Below the pieces are notes generated by a model, which was not told where the DNA came from, did no database searches, and saw only the letters and a list, made by a program, of their open reading frames with translations. A program made the position numbers and the translations under genes. DNA of 20,543 nt from DATGHS01 sp035307785 (GTDB lineage: Bacteria; Planctomycetota; Planctomycetia; Gemmatales; Gemmataceae): the NCBI GenBank assembly GCA_035307785.1, contig DATGHS010000103.1, positions 1 to 20,543 on the forward strand, in the 5' to 3' direction. The first letter of the stretch is position 1. The number at the start of each line of letters is the position of its first letter. Of the stretch, positions 6,763-13,497 are shown piece after piece.

Positions 6763-6849
6763 TTCACCGCAAAGACACAAAGACCGCTAAGAATACAAAA
6801 AAGATGGGGTTTCCGAACGCCTTTGCGCACAGTGTGTCTTTGCGGTGAA
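6763..6849. repeat. TTCACCGCAAAG-family palindromic repeat, copy 2
   Basis: TTCACCGCAAAGACACA (6763-6779) and its exact reverse complement (6833-6849) flank 53 bp of less symmetric sequence. The arm shares TTCACCGCAAAG with the 2390-2420 arm of copy 1. It ends 9 nt before the rlmI-type gene start, so that gene has no room for an ordinary promoter or ribosome binding site downstream of it. Confidence 0.88.
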
Positions 6850-6858
6850 AATCAAATC

Positions 6859-8049
6859 ATGTCTCTCCCTCGCGTCATCTTGAAACCGCGCCGCGCTCAG
6901 CCATTTTTTGGCCGGCATCCGTGGGTTTACGCCGGGGCCGTCGCAGCCGTCACCGGCGAGCCGGTGGACGGGGCCGAAGTGGACCTTTATTCGCAGGCGG
7001 CCAATTTCGTGGCTCGGGGCTTTTACAACGGCCAGAGCAAAATCCGCGTTCGGCTCTATTCCTGGTCGGCCGATCTGCCGCTGGATGCCGCCTTCTTCCA
7101 GCAAAAGATCGAATCGGCAGTTCGCTTTCGACAAGACGCGCTCCATCTGGACGGGCCGGAACAAGCATGCCGGCTCATCTTCAGCGAGGCTGACGGGCTC
7201 TCCGGCGTGATCGTGGATCGCTACGGCAGTTGGCTCGTCGTGCAATTCACGGCTCTTGGACTGGCCATGCGCAAGCAGATGTTCGTGGATTTGCTGGTGG
7301 AGCAACTGAAGCCGAAGGGCCTCTATCTCCGCACTGAACGCGGCATCGGCAAGCTCGAAGGGTTGGCCTTGCAGGATGGGCTCTTGTGGGGCGAAGAGCC
7401 GGCCGAACCGATTGTGATTGAGGAGAACGGCATCCGCTTCCGCGTGAATTTGAAGGAAGGGCAAAAGACCGGCTTTTACATGGACCAGCGCGAGAATCGC
7501 CAGGCGGTGGCCCGCCTCGCTCGGGGCCGGCGGGTCCTCGACGGCTTTTGTTACACCGGCGGCTTCGGCTTGCATGCCGCTAAGGCCGGGGCGGAGGGGG
7601 TGCTGGGCCTCGATGCGTCGGAAACAGCCCTGGTTTTGGCCCGCGAGAACGCCAGGCTGAACGAACTGGAGCGCGTCGAGTTCGTCGCCACCGATGTATT
7701 CGACGAGCTGGCCCGGCTCGCCGCTACCGGCCGCACCTTCGACATGGTGATTCTCGATCCGCCGAAATTCGCTCGTGCCCAGCACGCGGTGCCCGAAGCG
7801 CTTCAGGGCTACCGGCGTTTGCAGACTTTGGCCTTGCGGCTCCTCGCCCCGGACGGCATTCTGGTGATGTGCTGCTGTTCCGGGTTGATCACGCAAGAGA
7901 TGCTGGAAGGAACGCTGGCCCAGGTTTCCGCCAAGGCCGGCCGCGAGATCCAGATTCTGGAACGCCGTGGCCAGGCGCCGGACCACCCCGTGGCCGTCTC
8001 CTGTCCGGAGTCGAACTATTTGAAGTGCCTGATTTGCCGGGTGATATGA
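6859..8049 (+). CDS. rlmI: Class I SAM-dependent 23S rRNA methyltransferase, RlmI type
   Basis: 396 aa, the same length as I recall for E. coli RlmI, which makes m5C1962 in 23S rRNA. The N-terminus (about 1-80, RVILKPRRAQPFFGRHPWVY) is a PUA-like RNA-binding domain. The central part carries ERGIGKLEGL and EGQKTGFYMDQRENR. The Rossmann methyltransferase domain has motif I LDGFCYTGGFGLHAAKAGA, motif IV ILDPPKF with D300-P301-P302, and CCCSG with C338-C340; the cysteine before Ser-Gly matches the conserved Cys of the family. ATG 6859 is chosen because the PUA domain begins there. The frame is open further upstream (to 6694), but that stretch only translates the dispersed repeat and the end of the response regulator gene. 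RlmI is the best guess; other members of this PUA-methyltransferase family modify different positions. Confidence 0.92.
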   Translation: MSLPRVILKPRRAQPFFGRHPWVYAGAVAAVTGEPVDGAEVDLYSQAANFVARGFYNGQSKIRVRLYSWSADLPLDAAFFQQKIESAVRFRQDALHLDGPEQACRLIFSEADGLSGVIVDRYGSWLVVQFTALGLAMRKQMFVDLLVEQLKPKGLYLRTERGIGKLEGLALQDGLLWGEEPAEPIVIEENGIRFRVNLKEGQKTGFYMDQRENRQAVARLARGRRVLDGFCYTGGFGLHAAKAGAEGVLGLDASETALVLARENARLNELERVEFVATDVFDELARLAATGRTFDMVILDPPKFARAQHAVPEALQGYRRLQTLALRLLAPDGILVMCCCSGLITQEMLEGTLAQVSAKAGREIQILERRGQAPDHPVAVSCPESNYLKCLICRVI

Positions 8050-8086
8050 TCGGAAATCTGTAGTTGGCCATCTACGTTAATCGATA

Positions 8087-8144
8087 TGGGTCGGGAGCCG
8101 AGCCACCGCCCGCGGCTCGGCAGGAGCCTCTCCCTCCCGACCCA
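8087..8144. repeat. Nested inverted repeat after rlmI
   Basis: The outer arms TGGGTCGGGAG (8087-8097) and CTCCCGACCCA (8134-8144) enclose the inner arms GCCGAGCC (8097-8104) and GGCTCGGC (8114-8121). The right side carries a 12-nt asymmetric insert (AGGAGCCTCTCC). It lies 37 nt after the rlmI stop and may serve as 3' hairpin or terminator. I recall similar GCTCGGCAGGAGCCTC elements in planctomycete intergenic DNA (unchecked). Confidence 0.82.
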
Positions 8145-8166
8145 CCGTTTTGGTTTAAATGGTCTG

Positions 8167-8235
8167 GTAGGGTGGAGCGCAGCGCAACCCACCTGCATGT
8201 TACCGGTGGGTTGCGCTGCGCTCCACCCACCCTAC
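8167..8235. repeat. 27-bp palindromic repeat (GGGTTGCGCTGCGCTCCACC family)
   Basis: The left arm 8167-8193 pairs with 8205-8235 along its whole 27 nt, apart from a four-base extra CACC unit in the right arm; the loop is about 11 nt. Elements of this sequence are, from memory, dispersed in many bacteria. It lies 40 nt before the next start codon and 22 nt after the previous repeat, so two unrelated repeat types are stacked in one intergenic gap. Confidence 0.88.
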
Positions 8236-8275
8236 AAAAGCCGCGTGGACAATTGCAACAACTAGAGGAGTTTCA

Positions 8276-9244
8276 ATGAAATATGTTTTGCTGACTTTGA
8301 CCTTTGTTTTTCTCTTCACATCACAAACGCCCATACGCGCCGCCGACATTGATCCGTATGTCCTCAACGACAGTGAACTGGTGATGTCGTGGAACGTGGA
8401 GCAATTCCTGCAGTCGCCGTTGGCGAAGAAATTCGTCCGCACGAGCTACATCGAGTTGCTCAAAAGCAACGAGCAGTTCCACACGCTGCTGAAGGACCTG
8501 GAACTCGACCCGATGAAAGACATTAGCAGGGTCACGGTGTCCGGTTCGGCGGACTCCGGCGGCCGGGGCATTGTTATCGTCACCGGCAAGTTCAACCGCG
8601 ACAAGATTCAAGCGCTCGCGGCGAAGGTAGCGGCCGATCCAAACAGCAAGGACAAGATCAAGGTCCATAAAGAGGGCAGCCAGTCGATCTACGAACTTGC
8701 CGGCGAAGAGAAGCCAACATTTGTCACGTTTGCCGGCGACTCGACGCTGCTGGCGTCGCATATGCGCGACGTGCTCAAAGAGGCCATGAGCAATACGAGC
8801 GGCAAAGTCGGCCAGCCGAAGAAGGAACTCGCGGCCCTCATCGAAAAGGCCAGCGACAAAGACGCGCTGTGGCTGGCCGTCGTGCCGAGCGACGACAACC
8901 TGAAGTCGATTCCGGTGGGCGATGCGCAACAGAAAAAGGCCATCGAAAAGATCGGCGGCATCTCCGGCACAGTGCGCGTGGATACCGACGTGAATATCGA
9001 GCTTCTGATCCACAATGCCGACGCAGCGGCCGCCCAAGCCGTCAACAAGGCCGTGCAAGACGGCATCAACTTGCTGAAGCTATTCGCCCCCAGCCTCACC
9101 AAGCAAAAGGCGGAGTACGCTTCGCTCACCGACATCGTGAACAGCCTGCACAGCGGCGTAAAGGGAAATGACGTGCGCCTGACCGGCGAGGTGACTGCAG
9201 CGGCCATTGAGAAATCGTTGAAAGCGCTGAAGGATGAGAAGTGA
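8276..9244 (+). CDS. Secreted protein of unknown function
   Basis: 322 aa. ATG 8276 has GAGGAG 6 nt upstream (AGAGGAGTTTCA). The signal peptide MKYVLLTLTFVFLFTSQ continues to about residue 22 (IRA-AD cleavage expected). The mature protein is charged and Lys/Asp-rich, without TM helices, and alternates strands and helices. Notable stretches are YVLNDSELVMSWNVEQFLQS, FVTFAGDSTLLASHMRDVL and KGNDVRLTGEVTAAAIEKSL. The layout, in which a substrate-like value is tested and a DSTLLAS segment follows, resembles the secreted planctomycete proteins of unknown function that often show DUF3352-like similarity. That resemblance is weak and by eye. No catalytic motif is seen. It is convergent with the 9289-10086 gene, and the two share a terminator-like hairpin. 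Confidence 0.85.
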   Translation: MKYVLLTLTFVFLFTSQTPIRAADIDPYVLNDSELVMSWNVEQFLQSPLAKKFVRTSYIELLKSNEQFHTLLKDLELDPMKDISRVTVSGSADSGGRGIVIVTGKFNRDKIQALAAKVAADPNSKDKIKVHKEGSQSIYELAGEEKPTFVTFAGDSTLLASHMRDVLKEAMSNTSGKVGQPKKELAALIEKASDKDALWLAVVPSDDNLKSIPVGDAQQKKAIEKIGGISGTVRVDTDVNIELLIHNADAAAAQAVNKAVQDGINLLKLFAPSLTKQKAEYASLTDIVNSLHSGVKGNDVRLTGEVTAAAIEKSLKALKDEK

Positions 9245-9253
9245 GCGCGAGGG

Positions 9254-9277
9254 GCCCAGGGACTTCCGTCCCTGGGC
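9254..9277. terminator. Hairpin between convergent genes
   Basis: GCCCAGGGAC (9254-9263), loop TTCC, GTCCCTGGGC (9268-9277): a perfect 10-bp stem with a tetraloop, inside the 44-bp gap between the two convergent stop codons. Position and stability suit a bidirectional terminator; there is no clear T-tract. Confidence 0.6.
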
Positions 9278-9288
9278 TTACAACGAAG

Positions 9289-10086
9289 TTACTCCACCAC
9301 CTTGATGGGAACTAGCAATTCAATCTTCTTTTTCTTGATCTTGTCTTGAACCTGGATTCGCAGGCGGAAATTGCCGGTTCGGTTCAAGGTGAGATTCGCG
9401 TTCAGCGTTGCCGATGTGGCCTTGGCCACCTGGTCGGCGTCCTCCGACGTCACTTCGGAATTAATCGGACGGGCCATTAGTTCTTTGCCGTTTTCATCGA
9501 GGGCTTGAACTGTCATGGCCAGGTCCAGCTTCATGGCGGAGCGATCAAACCCCACCACATTGAGCCGAATGTACAGGCTTTGACTGCGGACCAGGGTGCC
9601 CGGGGCCGATACCTTTTTGTCGGCATCCAGGGAAAACTGGAGATTAATCGCAGCAAAGTCCGGCGCCTGCACTTCGATTTGGCGCTCAAACGAAGCAGTT
9701 TGCTTGGAAAGCTGATCGCTAATCGAAACGGCAAGCACATAGGTGCCCGGCGTGTAACCGGCGCCGAAAGAGACACTCGCATAGGCACGATATTCGGCGC
9801 CGCCCAAGGCCAAAAACCCTCCCATGGGCTTCTGGTCGTTCAAGAGCACCTGGCCGGCCATATTCTTCAACTGGATGCGCATTTGAATGTCGATGTCGCC
9901 CTCTTTGCCGGTCGTAACGCCGGTCACCGTGTACGACACGAAAACGGAGTCGCCCGCATAGGTCTTCAAGGAAGTCCGTTCGGGACCGTAGGGCCCGTAC
10001 GTCGGTTTGATGTCCTGAATTTTCAGCTCGGCCAACGCCGGGCCGGTACACGCGAGAGCAACAAGGCAGGCGAGCGCGAGCCGCAT
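9289..10086 (-). CDS. Secreted beta-rich protein of unknown function
   Basis: 265 aa. The ATG at 10086 is preceded by GGAGGTGA about 6 nt upstream, the strongest Shine-Dalgarno sequence in the window. The signal peptide MRLALACLVALACTGPALA is followed by ELKIQDIKPTYGPYGPERTS. The rest is predicted to be beta-strand rich, with two Ig-like-looking halves: about 21-145 (YAGDSVFVSYTVTGV, GYTPGTYVLAVSISDQLS) and about 146-265 (QSLYIRLNVVGFDRSAMKLD, TGNFRLRIQVQDKIKKKKIE). No enzymatic motif is visible. It resembles extracellular adhesion or scaffold domains only in fold pattern. It is divergent from the beta-CASP nuclease gene across a 128-bp promoter region. Confidence 0.85.
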   Translation of the reverse strand: MRLALACLVALACTGPALAELKIQDIKPTYGPYGPERTSLKTYAGDSVFVSYTVTGVTTGKEGDIDIQMRIQLKNMAGQVLLNDQKPMGGFLALGGAEYRAYASVSFGAGYTPGTYVLAVSISDQLSKQTASFERQIEVQAPDFAAINLQFSLDADKKVSAPGTLVRSQSLYIRLNVVGFDRSAMKLDLAMTVQALDENGKELMARPINSEVTSEDADQVAKATSATLNANLTLNRTGNFRLRIQVQDKIKKKKIELLVPIKVVE

Positions 10087-10202
10087 TTTCGGTCACCTCC
10101 GCACGGGGGAAAAAGCATCGCGATAAATTGGATGTCGCGCTCAGCCTATGTTCACCGGCCAACGTTGACAAGCGGATGTCGTTGTTTCGTGGGCGGCCCG
10201 GT

Positions 10203-10208
10203 TATAAT
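10203..10208 (+). promoter_or_regulatory. -10 box TATAAT, predicted leaderless start
   Basis: Perfect TATAAT followed by six bases and ATG at 10215, the same spacing as at 6297/6309. Transcription is therefore predicted at or next to the A of ATG. A weak -35 (TTGTTT at 10182, 15-bp spacer) can be drawn. TTGACA at 10165-10170 is 32 bp away, too far to be its partner. Confidence 0.55.
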
Positions 10209-10214
10209 GCCAGT

Positions 10215-11651
10215 ATGAAGCTAAATCAGGAGCATGGAAGGACGCCGACTATCACCTTCTGGGGCGCGGCCCGGGCGGTGTCGGGGTCGATGCACCTGGT
10301 GGAAGCAGAAGGCCGGCGCGTTCTGCTCGACTGCGGCCTGAATCAGGGCCGCGGCGACGAGGCTCGCCGCCGCAACAGCCAGTTCCCGTTTCATCCTCGG
10401 CAAATTGATGCCGTCATTCTGAGCCACGCCCACATCGATCATAGCGGGAACCTGCCGTCGCTGGTTCGGCAAGGTTTCCACGGTCCCGTCTATTGCACGG
10501 CCCCCACGCGCGACCTGCTCGACGTGATGCTCGTGGATTCGGCGCGCATTCAGGAAGAGGAGGCGGCACACGAGAACATCCGTCAGCATTACCGCGAACC
10601 GTGGCGCGAACCACTCTATACACTAGCCGATGTGACTGCGGCGACTGGCCTGGCGCGAGCGATTCCCTGGCGCACCAAACATGAGATTCTGCCTGGCGTC
10701 CATTTGACTTTGCTGAACGCGGGTCATGTTCTGGGCTCCGCGATGGTGCACCTGACGTTTGACTCCGGCGGCAGCGTGGCCTTCACCGGCGACCTGGGTC
10801 GGCGCGGCATGCCGGTCTTGAAATCGCCCGATCCGGTTCCGCCGGCCAACGTGGTCATCTGCGAAAGCACCTACGGCGGCGACGTGCATCAGCCGATTGT
10901 CCAGGCCACGGCGCAACTCATCGAAATCGTGCAGCGCACCATCGTGCGCGGCGGAAGGGTGTTGATTCCCGCTTTTAGTCTCGGCCGCACGCAACTGATT
11001 GTGCATCAGCTCTGCGCCGCCATGCGTGGCGGCGAACTGGAATGGATGCCGATCTATGTTGATAGCCCGCTGGCGGCCGATATCGCCGAGGTCTATCGCC
11101 GGCATGCCGAAGGCTTGCGGCCGCCAGCGCGCCAGGATCTGGAATTCCTGGGAGGCAAATGGGTGCGCTACATTCGCGAGTATGAGCAAAGCTTGCGGCT
11201 AAGCCGGAATCCGGAAGCGCGCATCATCGTGGCCTCCAGCGGCATGTGCGAAGCCGGGCGCATTCTGCATCACTTGAAAAACGCTATCGATGACCCGCGT
11301 TGCGCCGTGGTGCTGGTGAGTTATCAGGCGGCTGGGACTCTGGGGCGCAAGATGCTCGACCGTGGCCCCATGGTGCGCTTCCTGGGCAAGGACTGGAACA
11401 AGTGGGCTGAGATCACGCGCCTGGAAGGGTTCTCCGCTCATGCCGATCAGCCGGATTTTCTCGCGTACTTGCAGCCGCTGTTGGGAAAGGCCGGCAAAAT
11501 CTGCCTGGTGCATGGCGAGCGCGAGCGGGCTGAAGCGCTGGCCAACGCGCTGAGAGAGCAGGGTTGGCCCGATGTGTGCATGCCCAGCATCGGCGACGAG
11601 GTGGAATTGGCGCCGCCGCTGGCGGCGCCAACGGCTCAAGACAAGCGCTGA
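10215..11651 (+). CDS. Beta-CASP metallo-beta-lactamase RNA nuclease (CPSF73/Ysh1-like)
   Basis: 478 aa. Members are zinc-dependent RNA endo/exonucleases acting in RNA maturation and decay. Visible motifs: HAHIDH (71-76), H171 in GHVLGSA, D193 in TGDLGR, the beta-CASP segment SSGMCEAGRILHHL (about 344-357), H409 in SAHADQ and H433 in VHGE. All metal-binding positions are present, so an active enzyme is expected. There is no KH or RNase J C-terminal domain, so this is the short bacterial CPSF73-like type rather than RNase J; the substrate is unknown. ATG 10215 is preferred over an upstream in-frame ATG at 10128 because TATAAT lies six bases before 10215, inside the longer frame, and the extra 29 residues are not protein-like. 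The last 16 bases overlap the end of the convergent membrane gene. Confidence 0.95.
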   Translation: MKLNQEHGRTPTITFWGAARAVSGSMHLVEAEGRRVLLDCGLNQGRGDEARRRNSQFPFHPRQIDAVILSHAHIDHSGNLPSLVRQGFHGPVYCTAPTRDLLDVMLVDSARIQEEEAAHENIRQHYREPWREPLYTLADVTAATGLARAIPWRTKHEILPGVHLTLLNAGHVLGSAMVHLTFDSGGSVAFTGDLGRRGMPVLKSPDPVPPANVVICESTYGGDVHQPIVQATAQLIEIVQRTIVRGGRVLIPAFSLGRTQLIVHQLCAAMRGGELEWMPIYVDSPLAADIAEVYRRHAEGLRPPARQDLEFLGGKWVRYIREYEQSLRLSRNPEARIIVASSGMCEAGRILHHLKNAIDDPRCAVVLVSYQAAGTLGRKMLDRGPMVRFLGKDWNKWAEITRLEGFSAHADQPDFLAYLQPLLGKAGKICLVHGERERAEALANALREQGWPDVCMPSIGDEVELAPPLAAPTAQDKR

Positions 11652-12325
11652 CCAAGGAAATGAAGTAGGTTTGCCAGCTGGGAAGGTTGAACAGCGTACA
11701 GATTCCGCACCACCAACAAGTTGTCGGAGGCGAAGCGAAACCAATTCGTGCTGACGGCCAATCCGTCAGCGACCGATTCGCCGTAATTATCCATCTTCTT
11801 CACGTGCTCGCGAGCAGCGGGATTGATTCTCAAGGTAACTTGTTGGTCTTGCTCTTTCACAAAAGGCAGATCAACGCGAAAAAGCGACCAGGGGCAGAAA
11901 ATGCTTCGCTCCCGATACTCAAATTCAACGCTGTGCCGCCGCAAACGAATGTACCCGCCGACATACCAGCGCCGCGCCCATTGCGCAACTGCGATCACAA
12001 TGATAACGAGCATCAGCAGGCCGGCAACAGCGCCAAAAATCCGAACGCTGACGCCGACATTTTCCCAGCCGACCGCAGCCTGAATCGTGAGGCCCACGAC
12101 ACTGACCGCAACGAAACCCATAAAGAGACCAAGGAAAGATCCTTCGTACATCGCGGTGAAGCGGCGGCTGTTGGGACCAATTACGATTTCGGCCTTATCC
12201 AAATACCGTTCGGGATCCCCGCGCAAATCCTGAATATCGGGAATGACCACGGCCAATGGGACCAATTCAGCCCGATCTTTATTCTGAAGCTCATGTACGA
12301 GCAAGTGAAACAGTATCTCGATCAT
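11636..12325 (-). CDS. Two-TM membrane protein of unknown function
   Basis: 229 aa from ATG 12325 (MIEILFHLLVHELQNKDRAE). An upstream in-frame ATG at 12403 would overlap ftsY and adds non-typical residues, so it is not used. No ribosome binding site is visible. A soluble N-terminal stretch of about 60 residues is followed by two TM helices, about 62-83 (LGLFMGFVAVSVVGLTIQAA) and about 90-117 (IFGAVAGLLMLVIIVIAVAQ), a strand-rich cytoplasmic domain (YIRLRRHSVEFEYRERSIF, PH-like by eye) and a C-terminal helical part. It lies 49 nt downstream of ftsY on the same strand, so cotranscription is likely. Its stop region overlaps the convergent nuclease gene by 16 bp. Function unknown. Confidence 0.82.
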   Translation of the reverse strand: MIEILFHLLVHELQNKDRAELVPLAVVIPDIQDLRGDPERYLDKAEIVIGPNSRRFTAMYEGSFLGLFMGFVAVSVVGLTIQAAVGWENVGVSVRIFGAVAGLLMLVIIVIAVAQWARRWYVGGYIRLRRHSVEFEYRERSIFCPWSLFRVDLPFVKEQDQQVTLRINPAAREHVKKMDNYGESVADGLAVSTNWFRFASDNLLVVRNLYAVQPSQLANLLHFLGQRLS

Positions 12326-12374
12326 GGCGCACCGGCGAAACCGCAACTGGCGAATACAGGCAGGAACGCCTGAC

Positions 12375-13286
12375 CTACTCAAACAGTGCCGCGACATACG
12401 CATCCGGATCGAACAATTCCAAGTCGTCCACCTTCTCGCCCACGCCGATGAATTTCACGGGCAGGTTCAATTTCTGCTTGATGGCGAAGATGGCGCCGCC
12501 TTTGGCGGTGCCGTCGAGCTTCGAGAGAATGATGCCGGTGCACTGCACGGCCTTGGTGAACATTTCGGCCTGGGTGATGGCGTTCTGGCCCGTGGTGGCG
12601 TCGAGGACTAACAACACTTCATGCGGGGCGCCTTCGATTTGTCGGCTCACCACCTTGCGTATCTTTTCAAGCTCACGCATGAGATGCGTCTGGGTGTGCA
12701 GCCGGCCGGCGGTGTCTACGATCAAAACATCGAAGTTGCGGGCCTTGGCTTTTTCGCAGGCATCGTGAGCTACCGCGGCGGGATCGCTGCCAGTTTGTGT
12801 TTTCACGATCTCGCAGCCGAGCCGCTCGCTCCAGATGGTGAGTTGCTCCACGGCTGCCGCTCGAAAGGTGTCGCAAGCCGCCAGCAGGACTTTCTTTCCC
12901 TCTTCCTGGCAGGCTTTCACCAGTTTTGCAATGGACGTCGTCTTGCCGGAGCCATTGACGCCAGCCACCATCACCACCGTGGGCCCGCTCAGAGCATAAT
13001 TCAGCCCTTGTGATGGGGCTGAGAGAAGATCGCGGAGTTGGTCCTGCACAAAGTTCTTGACATCGCCGGTGATTTCCTTGTCCAGATAGGCCTTGCGGAC
13101 GCGCTCGACGATCTCGCGGTTGGCCGCGGTGCCCACGTCGGCCAGGTACAGTTTTTTTTCGAGTTCATCCAAGAAATTCTGATCGACCTTGCCGCGCAGG
13201 CGGAACAGTTCGGCAATGCCGGAAAAGACGCCGCGCGTCTTCGCAAGCCCTTGTTTGAGTTTTTGGAACAGCCCTCGCAGGACCAT
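12375..13286 (-). CDS. ftsY: Signal recognition particle receptor FtsY
   Basis: 303 aa. FtsY is the SRP receptor GTPase that docks ribosome-SRP complexes at the inner membrane during cotranslational targeting. The N domain has the helical start KVDQNFLDELEKKLYLADVG. The G domain has P-loop GVNGSGKTT (109-117), DTFRAAAVEQ (139-148), DTAGRL (191-196), SKLDGTAKGG near residue 250 and C-terminal FIGVGEKVDDLELFDPD. The acidic A domain is missing, as in many short bacterial FtsY proteins; only a short amphipathic N-terminus (MVLRGLFQKLKQGLAKTR) remains for lipid contact. ATG 13286 is chosen because AGGAG sits 6 nt upstream; in-frame ATG 13337 is the alternative. Ffh would be the partner and is not in the window. 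Confidence 0.97.
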   Translation of the reverse strand: MVLRGLFQKLKQGLAKTRGVFSGIAELFRLRGKVDQNFLDELEKKLYLADVGTAANREIVERVRKAYLDKEITGDVKNFVQDQLRDLLSAPSQGLNYALSGPTVVMVAGVNGSGKTTSIAKLVKACQEEGKKVLLAACDTFRAAAVEQLTIWSERLGCEIVKTQTGSDPAAVAHDACEKAKARNFDVLIVDTAGRLHTQTHLMRELEKIRKVVSRQIEGAPHEVLLVLDATTGQNAITQAEMFTKAVQCTGIILSKLDGTAKGGAIFAIKQKLNLPVKFIGVGEKVDDLELFDPDAYVAALFE

Positions 13287-13332
13287 GCCCTTCTCCTGAA
13301 ATTGGTTGACGACAACCCTGTCTTCCTGTGCT

Positions 13333-13338
13333 ATCATA
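13333..13338 (-). promoter_or_regulatory. Possible ftsY -10 box TATGAT
   Basis: Read on the minus strand, TATGAT at 13338-13333 lies 46 nt before the ftsY ATG at 13286. This would give a leader of about 40 nt that includes the AGGAG ribosome binding site. No convincing -35 is visible 17 bp upstream. Confidence 0.3.
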
Positions 13339-13365
13339 TCGGAATTACGAAATTGATGCGGGCAA

Positions 13366-13450
13366 CCTAACCCCCTCGCCCCCTTCCCCAAAGTGAAGGA
13401 AGAAACTGTCTTCTCCTCTTCCCTCTCGGGGGAAGGAGCCGCGGGTTAGG
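13366..13450. repeat. Palindromic repeat CCTAACCC...GGGTTAGG
   Basis: The outer arms CCTAACCC (13366-13373) and GGGTTAGG (13443-13450) enclose C/T-rich and G/A-rich halves (CCCCCTTCCCC, GGGGGAAGG) that also pair in part. It fills the divergent gap between ftsY (minus) and the HEAT-like gene (plus). From memory, such elements are dispersed intergenic repeats in planctomycetes and relatives (unchecked). Confidence 0.78.
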
Positions 13451-13497
13451 TAAAGCAATTGCGGGCACCGGACGCCCCACCTTGAGGATATTCACCC

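Noticed and set aside
6694..6858. N-terminal extension of the rlmI-type gene
   Set aside because: The extra codons translate the end of the response regulator gene in another frame and then the dispersed repeat; the PUA domain begins at the ATG 6859.
10128..10214. Longer start for the beta-CASP nuclease at ATG 10128
   Set aside because: The extra 29 residues do not resemble the family, and a perfect -10 box at 10203-10208 would lie inside the gene.
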